64,000 bases of DNA from JBJGXI01 sp045635475 (GTDB lineage: Bacteria > Bacillota > Bacilli > Bacillales > Amphibacillaceae): the NCBI RefSeq assembly GCF_045635475.1, contig NZ_JBJGXI010000014.1, forward strand, positions 1 to 64,000. Direction: 5' to 3'. The stretch's first letter is position 1; each line of letters begins with the position of its first letter. Below, piece by piece: positions 8,127 through 16,073 of the stretch. A program made the position numbers and the translations under genes. The notes below the pieces were generated by a model. That model searched no databases and was not told the DNA's origin. It was given only the letters and a program-made list of their open reading frames with translations.

Positions 8127-9022
8127 AAGTGTTGAAGACCTTAAAAAGGATGCGTGAAGATTGGGTTTTATACTTTATGCTTTTACCCGGCATTGTGTTT
8201 TTCGTTATTTTCCATATCGTCCCTATCGTTGATATGAAGTTAGCTTTTCAAGATTATCGAATTATTGGCGAAAATACATGGGTAGGATTAAAGCACTTTA
8301 AAATACTTTTTAGTTCACCTGCTTTTATGGATGTTTTATGGAACACAGTTATCATTAGTACTCTGAAAATATTGTGTATTTTCCCGGTTCCAATCGTTAT
8401 GTCTTTATTGATAAATGAAGTAAGGTCGGGACCATTCAGAAAATATGTGCAATCCGTGTCGTACTTACCACACTTTCTATCATGGGTTGTTATTGCAGGG
8501 ATTTGGATCAGTTTGTTAAGCCCTGAAGGTGGAGTTAATATAATCCGGGATTTTTTCCAACTACCTTCTATCGATTTTATTACAAGTAAAGATCACATCA
8601 GGTGGGTGCTCGTATTTTCTGAAATGTGGCGAAGTGCTGGTTGGGATAGTATTTTATACATTGCAGCCATTATGAGAATAAGTCCAGCTTTATATGAAGC
8701 GGCGGACTTAGATGGTGCAAGTACCCTGCAAAAAATGCGGTATATTACACTACCGTCTTTAGTAAGTACAGTAGTTACGGTATTTATTTTAAATCTCGGT
8801 TTCTTTATGAATGCAGGGTTTGACCAAGTCTTTAACCTAATGAATGACTCCGTTATTAGTAAAATCGATATTCTTGATACGTATGTTTACCGGATTGGTC
8901 TCTTAAACGGGCAATTTGCCTATGCAACAGCAGCTAGTTTATTTAAAGGTGTTATCGGCCTATTTTTAATCCTAGGTACACACTTTATATCGAAAAAGTA
9001 TACAGGGAATGGTGTTTGGTAA
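8123..9022 (+). CDS. CUT1 sugar ABC transporter permease, LplB-type
   Basis: A 299-residue inner-membrane permease with six predicted helices and the cytoplasmic EAA loop (EAADLDGASTLQKMRYITLP, about residues 195-215) that docks the ATPase. Sequence style matches the LplB/YtcP group, which imports oligosaccharide-like substrates. The GTG at 8123 overlaps the kinase stop; the TTG at 8132 has better spacing from AGAGGGG and may be the true start. It pairs with the permease at 9036 and the binding protein at 10017. No ATPase is encoded nearby, so it probably uses a shared MsmX-like ATPase. Confidence 0.9.
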   Translation: MKVLKTLKRMREDWVLYFMLLPGIVFFVIFHIVPIVDMKLAFQDYRIIGENTWVGLKHFKILFSSPAFMDVLWNTVIISTLKILCIFPVPIVMSLLINEVRSGPFRKYVQSVSYLPHFLSWVVIAGIWISLLSPEGGVNIIRDFFQLPSIDFITSKDHIRWVLVFSEMWRSAGWDSILYIAAIMRISPALYEAADLDGASTLQKMRYITLPSLVSTVVTVFILNLGFFMNAGFDQVFNLMNDSVISKIDILDTYVYRIGLLNGQFAYATAASLFKGVIGLFLILGTHFISKKYTGNGVW

Positions 9023-9035
9023 TGGAGGGTTGTAG

Positions 9036-9911
9036 ATGAGGAAATTTAGTTGGTCGCGCACTATTATATACAGCATATTGTTTATTGTCACATTGGCGGT
9101 GTTAATTCCCTTATTTAATTTAATTGCCATGTCATTATCAGACCCTGAGCGTGTAGGGGAATTATCGGGTCTAGGAATCTGGCCGAAAGGATTTTCCTTT
9201 ATAAACTATGAAATTATTTTATCGAACCCGTTAATTACAAGAAGTATTTTTAACTCTGTTTTAATCACGGTTGTCGGTACTCTTTTGAATCTGTTTCTAA
9301 CTTCAATGACCGCGTATGTGCTAGCAAGAACGGATTTTGTAGGCAAGAAGGCTGTATTAGTTTTCTTAATTGCCATCATGGTATTCGAACCTTCAATGAT
9401 TACAGAGTATCTATTAGTACGTAATCTTCATCTGTTGGATAGTTATGCATCACTAATATTATATAAAGCAATTAATGTTTACTATCTATTTATCTTAATG
9501 CGTTTCTTTAAGGAGATTCCAATTAGTTTAATAGAAGCTGCAAGAATTGACGGTGCTGGTCACTTTAGGATTTTCACAAGAATTGTACTACCTTTATCAA
9601 AGCCAGCTTTAGCAACGCTAACTTTATTTTACGGTGTATACCATTGGAATGAATATTTTCGTGCAACTATTTATATAAGTGATCCGAATAAATGGCCATT
9701 ACAAGTCGTGTTAAGACAATTCGTATTATCGCAGGACAATAAAACCATGCTACAAGGTACGGATATGTCTGCTGAAATGTTAGCAAAGATAGATTTTGGA
9801 TCCTTACAGGCAAGTACAATTATTATCGCCGTAGTTCCTTTACTACTTCTGTATCCACTTATTTTACGCTATTTTACAAAAGGAACAATGGATGGTGGAG
9901 TGAAGGATTAA
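9036..9911 (+). CDS. CUT1 sugar ABC transporter permease, YtcP/AraQ-type
   Basis: A 291-residue second permease of the same importer. It has about six membrane helices, the EAA loop (EAARIDGAGHFRIFTRIVLPLSKP written in part: EAARIDGAGHF) and the C-terminal FTKGTMDGGVKD ending typical of YtcP-type permeases. ATG 9036 follows ATGGAGGG, 13 bp after the first permease stop. The two would form the heterodimeric membrane channel for the substrate delivered by the binding protein at 10017. Confidence 0.9.
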   Translation: MRKFSWSRTIIYSILFIVTLAVLIPLFNLIAMSLSDPERVGELSGLGIWPKGFSFINYEIILSNPLITRSIFNSVLITVVGTLLNLFLTSMTAYVLARTDFVGKKAVLVFLIAIMVFEPSMITEYLLVRNLHLLDSYASLILYKAINVYYLFILMRFFKEIPISLIEAARIDGAGHFRIFTRIVLPLSKPALATLTLFYGVYHWNEYFRATIYISDPNKWPLQVVLRQFVLSQDNKTMLQGTDMSAEMLAKIDFGSLQASTIIIAVVPLLLLYPLILRYFTKGTMDGGVKD

Positions 9912-9965
9912 CTTTTTGTTTACCTGCTACAATTAAGGGGGGGATGCTCACAAAATAACTAGAAA

Positions 9966-9979
9966 TGTAAGGGATTACA
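9966..9979 (+). promoter_or_regulatory. Variant LacI-family operator before the binding-protein gene
   Basis: TGTAAGGGATTACA has the same half-sites and spacing as TGTAACCGGTTACA, but GGGA replaces the central CCGG. It lies 38 bp before the binding-protein start, suggesting the same LacI protein adjusts transcription inside the cluster. The non-CG centre makes it a weaker site, if real. Confidence 0.45.
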
Positions 9980-10016
9980 TTATTTAAAAAATGGAGATTT
10001 CAGGGAGGTTTATTGA

Positions 10017-11534
10017 ATGAAAAAAATTATGTTATTGGTCATGACGGTACTCTTTGTTGGTATGTTAGCCGCTTGTTCAGATGATTCAGGGAATGAAAAT
10101 GCAAATCCATCGAGTAATAACAGTGGAAATACGAACGAAGAAACAAATGACAATGGTGAAGATAATGCTACAAATGATGAGAAGAAGGTACTTAAAGTAG
10201 TATATAAGGATGATGGTCCTTCGAATGAAGTTGCTGTTAAGTATTATGAGAAATTAGCGGAGAAACTGAAAGAAGATAAAGGTTTAAATGTTGAATTTGA
10301 ACTAGTAGAGGTAGCACAAGGGGATTATGCAGAGAAATTAACCCTATTATTAAACTCTGGTGAAATTCCTGATTTAATTTACTTCCAAGGTGGAGACCAA
10401 CAGATTGCGAACCAGGATTTATTAGTAGATTTGACACCTTATATTGAAGAATCTGAAAATCTTAAAGATATTTTACAACCACATAATGTATCGAGACTAG
10501 AAAACTATCCGTATTTACTCTGGGTGAAACCACTTAGTCAAAAGACACCTGTAGTACGTTCGGATTGGTTTAACGCAATGGATTCATCACAAGCCTTATT
10601 AGATAACCCATCTCCAGAAAACTATGAAGCATTCTTCCAAGAGCTTGTAGACAGTGGCAATGTTGATTATGCAACAACTGTTTCTGGTGACATTAGTGAA
10701 CTAGATTATATTTTTAACATGGCATTCGGCATTAATAAAACATGGTTAGAAACTGATGATGGTTACGTATTTAGTAAAGTATCTGATAAAGAAAAAGATA
10801 AACTTGCTTACTATCGTGATCTTTACGAGAAAGGATTATTAGATCCAGAATATCTAACAAAGCAATGGGATACGAAGGAAGATGCATTCTATAACGGAAA
10901 TGCTGGTGTAATTGTTGGTACAAATGGAAAAGTAGTAGATTTCTATAACAGTCGTATGAAAGAAGTAAATGGGGATGAAGCAGCATTAACGGTTCTACCT
11001 CCAGCAGAAGGAGAATATCAAGGATTCGGTGCGACAGACGTTACAAAGGAATCACGTGGTTTAGCAATTTCTGCAGTATCTGATAATCAAGACCTTGCAT
11101 TCCAGGTATTAGATTACTTAGCAAGTCCAGAAGGGCAAATGTTAGATCGCTTAGGGTTTGAAGGTGAGGAATACAATCTTGAAAACGGTGAAATCGCGTT
11201 AACAGACAAATACTATTCAGCATGGTATTCACGTTATTGGGAGCCATTAGAAGTAGACTTTGGTACACCAGTTAGTGAAGAGACACCGATGTTAAGTGAA
11301 CCTGGAAAGAAATCACAAGAAATGGTAAATGAATATTTTACAGCTGATAATTCTTTCTTAATTCCTGAAGAATACGTGGCACAGTGGGATGCAATGCAAA
11401 ACCTGTATAAAGAGTATTCAGCAGACATTATTACAGGTAAGAAACCACTTGATGCTTTCGATGATTTTGTTGAGGAATGGTACGCAGCTGGTGGAGAGAA
11501 TTTAACTGAATTAGCAAATGATACACTGAAGTAG
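10017..11534 (+). CDS. Extracellular sugar-binding lipoprotein of the CUT1 importer
   Basis: A 505-residue lipoprotein. The N-terminus is a lipoprotein signal peptide (KKIMLLVMTVLFVG, then MLAAC), followed by an Asn/Asp/Glu-rich linker to about residue 55. The remainder is a periplasmic-binding-protein fold of the long LplA/YtcQ type, about 500 residues, used for oligosaccharide-sized ligands. ATG 10017 follows GGGAGG. Its own upstream region (9912-10016) contains a variant operator, so it may have extra expression. It captures the substrate outside the membrane and passes it to the permeases at 8123 and 9036. Confidence 0.9.
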   Translation: MKKIMLLVMTVLFVGMLAACSDDSGNENANPSSNNSGNTNEETNDNGEDNATNDEKKVLKVVYKDDGPSNEVAVKYYEKLAEKLKEDKGLNVEFELVEVAQGDYAEKLTLLLNSGEIPDLIYFQGGDQQIANQDLLVDLTPYIEESENLKDILQPHNVSRLENYPYLLWVKPLSQKTPVVRSDWFNAMDSSQALLDNPSPENYEAFFQELVDSGNVDYATTVSGDISELDYIFNMAFGINKTWLETDDGYVFSKVSDKEKDKLAYYRDLYEKGLLDPEYLTKQWDTKEDAFYNGNAGVIVGTNGKVVDFYNSRMKEVNGDEAALTVLPPAEGEYQGFGATDVTKESRGLAISAVSDNQDLAFQVLDYLASPEGQMLDRLGFEGEEYNLENGEIALTDKYYSAWYSRYWEPLEVDFGTPVSEETPMLSEPGKKSQEMVNEYFTADNSFLIPEEYVAQWDAMQNLYKEYSADIITGKKPLDAFDDFVEEWYAAGGENLTELANDTLK

Positions 11535-11547
11535 GGAGTTATTTTCC

Positions 11548-12699
11548 ATGACAGAATTTACAGACAAAGTAAAAGGTGTGTTAATCTCAACGGCGCTAGG
11601 TGATGCACTTGGCGCCCCCGTTGAAAAACTTACTTATCAGGAAATAAAAGAAAAATATGGTCGTGTAGAATCTCTGGAAACGAAATGGTATAAGCAAGAA
11701 TTAGGCAAGGATGTCAATAAAGGTAGACAACGAGGCCATGGTATTGTGACGGACGATACGCTAATGACGTTAGCATTATGCAATGTTTACAATATTGAAA
11801 AAAGGCATGTAGATGCTTATGATATGGCAAATGAATTTGTTAAAGAAATCGCTTTTCGAAAACGATACATTCCCGAATTTGGACGGGAAGACATGATTAT
11901 TGAACGTCTATTTTACCCTGAGAAGCATATTTTCTTACGCCATACGCTAGCAAACTGTGAGCCACGTGAAGGTGGCTATGGCAATATGATCAATTGTGGT
12001 GCAGCGATGTATATTGCACCAGTTGGTATCGTAAATGCTGGGAATCCTAAGGCTGCCTACGATGAAGCAATACTATTTGCAATGGGTCACCAAACAAGCT
12101 ACGGGTTAGAAGCTGCTGGCGTGTTAGCGGCATGCGTTGCAAAAGCATTTGAACCTGGTGTAACGGTAGAAAATGTGGTGCAAACGGCGATTGATTATGC
12201 TAAAGACGGAACAAGAGAGGCTATTGTCGCGATTACGGATGAGGCTCGGAAATTAAAAGGTGAAACACGTTCTTTTGATGAAGTGATTGCTACATTTCAT
12301 AAAGCAATACAACCATATTCTCCAATGCGTGATGATGTTTCCAGAAGGCTAGAAAAAGTTGGTGTACCTTCAAATCATTACACCCCTAGTAGACTAGGGT
12401 CCATTGAGGAATTGCCACTTGCATTGGGGTTTATAGTCTACAATGACGGAGCTTATTATCCATCCCTATATGACGGAATTAATTCTGGTAGAGATACCGA
12501 TTCTATTGGAGTCATGATTGGTGTTGTTTTAGGGGCAATGTATGGCGTTTCTATTATTAATTCAGAAGATATAGCCTTACTTCAATCAGCGAACCAGCTT
12601 GATTTCGATACCATTACTGAGAATTTTAGAGAAACAGCATTATCAATTATCCATAAAGATATGGATAAAATGGAAATAGTAAAAAGTATATTAGACTAA
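11548..12699 (+). CDS. ADP-ribosylglycohydrolase-family protein (single domain)
   Basis: A 383-residue cytoplasmic protein of the ADP-ribosylglycohydrolase fold. It has the N-terminal GDALGAPVE segment and both metal-binding motifs: TDDT at 68-71 and GRDTD with D316 and D318. These coordinate the metal pair that cleaves N- or O-linked ribosides in DraG and ARH enzymes. ATG 11548 follows AGGGAG, 13 bp after the binding protein. Its position in a sugar-import operon with a ribokinase suggests hydrolysis of an imported ribosylated small molecule rather than protein de-ADP-ribosylation, similar in principle to the E. coli yegTUV arrangement. Substrate is inferred only. Confidence 0.85.
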   Translation: MTEFTDKVKGVLISTALGDALGAPVEKLTYQEIKEKYGRVESLETKWYKQELGKDVNKGRQRGHGIVTDDTLMTLALCNVYNIEKRHVDAYDMANEFVKEIAFRKRYIPEFGREDMIIERLFYPEKHIFLRHTLANCEPREGGYGNMINCGAAMYIAPVGIVNAGNPKAAYDEAILFAMGHQTSYGLEAAGVLAACVAKAFEPGVTVENVVQTAIDYAKDGTREAIVAITDEARKLKGETRSFDEVIATFHKAIQPYSPMRDDVSRRLEKVGVPSNHYTPSRLGSIEELPLALGFIVYNDGAYYPSLYDGINSGRDTDSIGVMIGVVLGAMYGVSIINSEDIALLQSANQLDFDTITENFRETALSIIHKDMDKMEIVKSILD

Positions 12700-12717
12700 T
12701 TTTGGGAGGTGATTCGC

Positions 12718-14823
12718 GTGATACCAAATGACTATTTAGAAAGAGTATATGCAGGATTTCTAGGTATGAATGCCGGTATCCGCTTAGGTGCTCCCGTTGA
12801 ACCAGGAGAATGGACACCTGAGATGATTCGTGATGTGCACGGAGAAGTAAATGGATATTTAAAAGACTATGAAGTATTTTCTGCTGATGATGATGTAAAT
12901 GGTCCAGTGTTTTTCCTTCGTGCCCTAATCGATGATGCTGTCGACCGTGAGTTAGAAGCACAAGATGTTGCCCGCGCTTGGCTTAATTATTCCAGAGAAG
13001 GAATTGGGATGTTCTGGTGGGGTGGAGATGGTGTCAGTACGGAACATACTGCTTATTTAAACTTATTGCGAGGTATTCCAGCCCCAAAATCAGGGGCTGC
13101 TGAGACCAATGGATTAGTGATGGCGGAACAAATTGGTGGGCAAATTTTTATCGATACATGGGGATGGTTATTTCCGAATGATCCAACAAAGGCTGCGGAT
13201 TATGCTGAAAAAGCCGCGAGTGTATCCCATGATAAGAACGGACTCTATGGTGCGCGTTTTATTGCTGCTTGTATTGCCAGCGCATTTACTACCAATAAGA
13301 TTGAAGCAATTATCGAAAGAGGACTTACAGAAATCCCTTCTGATTCGACATATACGAAAGTAGTTCGTGCAGTTCAATCTTTCTATGAAAAGCATCCGGA
13401 TGATTTCTGGAAGTGTCGTGCTTATTTAGAAGAAGAGTGGGGATATGATAAATATACGGGTGTGTGTCATATCATTCCGAATGCCGGTGTTTGTGCTCTT
13501 GCGCTTTACTATGGTCAAGGTGATTTATCACGGACTATTGAAATTGCAACAGCATGTGGCTGGGATACGGATTGTAATGCAGGTAATGTCGGATCGATTG
13601 TTGCGACACTTACCGGATTAGACGGCGTTGTTGAAAGATATCGTAGACCTATGAACGATTTTATTGTTACGTCAGGTGTTTCTGGTTATTTGAACATATT
13701 AGATGTGCCTACATTTGTAAAGTCACTAGTGTTACTCGGGTATCGTGTTATGGATGAGACTCCTCCTCATGCCTTAGTTAATAGTCATAAGGAAGAAGAA
13801 GTATACTTTGATTTCATGCTCCCGGGTTCCACCCATGGATTCCGTACTAACTTACCATTTAAAGCAATTTTAAAAGCAAATGACACAGTAGGGTATCAAT
13901 CTCCTGGTTCCCTAGAGGTTTTTATTGACCGTATGTTGGAGGAAGATAAAGCAAGGATTTATTATCAAACGTTTTACCGCAGAGAAGCTTTTAATGACGA
14001 AAAATATAAACCAACCTTTGCTCCGAAAGCTTATAGCGGACAAACGGTTTCGATGAAGCTCCACTTGGAAAAATATCAGGGTGAAGCAGTATTTGTTACC
14101 CCATATATTCGAGACACCTATTCAAAAGAAGTGATCGAATTAAAACGTTTAGAACTTGTTGAAAACGAGTGGCAGGATCTTATATTCACAATTCCAGATT
14201 CTAACGGGTCTTCCGTTCAAGAAGTAGGATTCGCCATTGAAAGTCCTTCCCCAAGAATGAATCGTTTATTTGCTAAAATATATGTGGACGAATTTCATAT
14301 TTATGGTGCACCGAGCTATGACATCGATTTTTCTAAACAAGCGATGGAATTTTTAAGTGTGACGCCATTTGCCCATCACCGTGGTGAGTGGAGCTTAAAG
14401 GAAGGTCATATGGTTGTCAATAGTAAGTCGGATTGTGCTTCATTTACCGGCCATTACTATATGAAGGATGCGGTGATTGGATCCGTACTAAAGCCTATTT
14501 CTGGTGAGCATCATGCACTTGTGTTCCGGGCGCTTGGTACACAAAGGTATTACCAAGTAGGTTTTGCAGGAAAAGGGAAAATAGCTCTCTATTTAAATGA
14601 TTTTGGGTTGAAAGTATTGGAAGAAGTAGAATATGATTGGAATCATGGGGAGCGCTACGTATTTGAAGTCGATGTTCATGGCGATTTGATCAAGTTCTCA
14701 ATAAATGGGGAAGAAGTACTAGAACATGAGGATAACAACTTAAGCCTAAGTCATGGCATGATTGGCTTTGCCTTAGCTGAGGCAGGTGCTTGTTCCTATG
14801 AAAAAATCGAAGTGCGGCCCTAA
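12718..14823 (+). CDS. Large ADP-ribosylglycohydrolase-family protein with C-terminal beta-sandwich domains
   Basis: About 701 residues. Residues 5-330 form an ADP-ribosylglycohydrolase fold with GWDTD (D283, D285). The usual N-terminal TDDT is altered to ADDD at 56-59. Residues about 350-530 and 540-700 look like beta-sandwich domains; the last resembles LamG/DUF1080 sugar-binding or hydrolase modules (FRALGTQRYYQVGFAG, FSINGEEVLEH). The GTG at 12718 is preferred because GGGAGGTG lies 7 bases upstream, whereas the GTG at 12709 overlaps that site. The extra domains suggest a glycoside-like substrate. It follows the single-domain paralogue by 18 bp, so the two may act in sequence or together. 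Confidence 0.82.
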   Translation: MIPNDYLERVYAGFLGMNAGIRLGAPVEPGEWTPEMIRDVHGEVNGYLKDYEVFSADDDVNGPVFFLRALIDDAVDRELEAQDVARAWLNYSREGIGMFWWGGDGVSTEHTAYLNLLRGIPAPKSGAAETNGLVMAEQIGGQIFIDTWGWLFPNDPTKAADYAEKAASVSHDKNGLYGARFIAACIASAFTTNKIEAIIERGLTEIPSDSTYTKVVRAVQSFYEKHPDDFWKCRAYLEEEWGYDKYTGVCHIIPNAGVCALALYYGQGDLSRTIEIATACGWDTDCNAGNVGSIVATLTGLDGVVERYRRPMNDFIVTSGVSGYLNILDVPTFVKSLVLLGYRVMDETPPHALVNSHKEEEVYFDFMLPGSTHGFRTNLPFKAILKANDTVGYQSPGSLEVFIDRMLEEDKARIYYQTFYRREAFNDEKYKPTFAPKAYSGQTVSMKLHLEKYQGEAVFVTPYIRDTYSKEVIELKRLELVENEWQDLIFTIPDSNGSSVQEVGFAIESPSPRMNRLFAKIYVDEFHIYGAPSYDIDFSKQAMEFLSVTPFAHHRGEWSLKEGHMVVNSKSDCASFTGHYYMKDAVIGSVLKPISGEHHALVFRALGTQRYYQVGFAGKGKIALYLNDFGLKVLEEVEYDWNHGERYVFEVDVHGDLIKFSINGEEVLEHEDNNLSLSHGMIGFALAEAGACSYEKIEVRP

Positions 14824-14884
14824 CCACTTGGTTGTATTACAGGACATGGGGTTTAAATTAATGAAGGTATAGGAGAATGGATTT

Positions 14885-15892
14885 GTGGTGAAAAAAAAGA
14901 TAACGATAAGAGATATTGCAAAAGAATCTGGAGTATCCGTTGCTACGGTGTCGCGATACATTAATAAAGTAAGTTATACAAGCGAAGAAACGGAAAAGAA
15001 AATACAGAAGGTTTTAGATGAATTTAACTATACGCCTAATGCAATTGCGCGCGGATTAGCTAAGCAAAAGTCGAATGCTATTGCTTTTGTCACTCCAGAT
15101 ATCACGAATCCGTTCTTCCCTGAAATAGTAAAATCGATTGAGAGCATTGCAAAAAAACAGGGTTATAGTTTGTTATTAATTAATACAAATGAAAATGATT
15201 TAGAGAGTACAGAATTTTGGAATCGCTTGAAAAGCCGCTATATCGACGGATTTATTTTAGCAGAGTCGGATTTAAGTTCAGAAGTTCGAACGCATCTAGA
15301 CAGCCTAAATATTCCTTTTGTAAGAATTGATAGGGCAGTTAACTCTGACAAGGATAATTCTGTAAGTGTCAACAACTATGAAGGAGCTCGATTGGCTACT
15401 CAGCATTTAATAGAGGTTGGTTGCCAAAAGATCGCACACATAAGTGGTCCAACATCCCAATTTCCGGCACTTGGAAGACTGAAGGGCTATAAGAGTGTGA
15501 TGGATGCTTATGGTCGGGAAGTAATTGTCTATCAAGGTGGTTTTACGTTGGATAGTGGAGCCAAAGAAACAGAGGTACTACTTCGTGACCATTCGGATGT
15601 AGATGGGATTTTTTATTCAAATGATCTGATGGCAATTGGAGCATTACGTGCATTTAAAAAACTCGGGATCAGTATCCCAAAGGATGTTGCTATTATTGGA
15701 TTTGATGGTATACAACTGACGGAGATTGTAATCCCTGAAATCAGTACCATCAGGCAGCCCATTGAGAAGATAGGTGAAATTGCTACAAATAATTTAATTA
15801 ATGCTATCGAAAATCCAGACACCGAGTACTCTGACAATATCATACTCGATGTGGAATTAATTAAAAGAGAAAGTACAATCAGAGGTAAATAA
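14885..15892 (+). CDS. LacI/GalR-family transcriptional regulator
   Basis: A 335-residue repressor. Residues 5-50 are the LacI HTH and hinge region (IRDIAKESGVSVATVSRYIN), and residues 60-330 are a periplasmic-binding-protein-like effector domain with RbsR-like features (TPDITNPFFPEI, GRLKGY, IIGFDGIQ). GTG 14885 follows AGGAG; a second GTG is adjacent. It is the last gene of the cluster, 61 bp after the large glycohydrolase-fold gene. It most likely binds the TGTAACCGGTTACA operators at 5310-5454 and the variant at 9966, lifting repression when the sugar or its phosphate is present. Confidence 0.9.
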   Translation: MVKKKITIRDIAKESGVSVATVSRYINKVSYTSEETEKKIQKVLDEFNYTPNAIARGLAKQKSNAIAFVTPDITNPFFPEIVKSIESIAKKQGYSLLLINTNENDLESTEFWNRLKSRYIDGFILAESDLSSEVRTHLDSLNIPFVRIDRAVNSDKDNSVSVNNYEGARLATQHLIEVGCQKIAHISGPTSQFPALGRLKGYKSVMDAYGREVIVYQGGFTLDSGAKETEVLLRDHSDVDGIFYSNDLMAIGALRAFKKLGISIPKDVAIIGFDGIQLTEIVIPEISTIRQPIEKIGEIATNNLINAIENPDTEYSDNIILDVELIKRESTIRGK

Positions 15893-15911
15893 GCATGCCC
15901 TCTACAATAAG

Positions 15912-16016
15912 ACAGAAACGACATCAGTGTTTACTAGAAAAGCTAGGCTTTAATGAAGGACTCGTTTTGACAGCTGGCATATTACACTAAACACAGAGGC
16001 CGTTTCTGTTTTTTTA
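15912..16016 (+). terminator. Terminator-like long hairpin after the LacI gene
   Basis: ACAGAAACG (15912-15920) pairs with CGTTTCTGT (16001-16009), just before a run of T. The arms enclose about 80 bases with a weaker inner TGTTT/AAACA pairing. The long loop is unusual; it may be a terminator interrupted by a short insertion. Confidence 0.45.
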
Positions 16017-16073
16017 TGAAATTCATGGAAAATCCGGATAGGTTATTTAAATAAAGTAAAGGGGAGAAAATAA

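Noticed and set aside
13133..13395. Frames on both strands inside the large ARH-fold gene
   Set aside because: Shadow frames of a well-supported gene with no ribosome sites.
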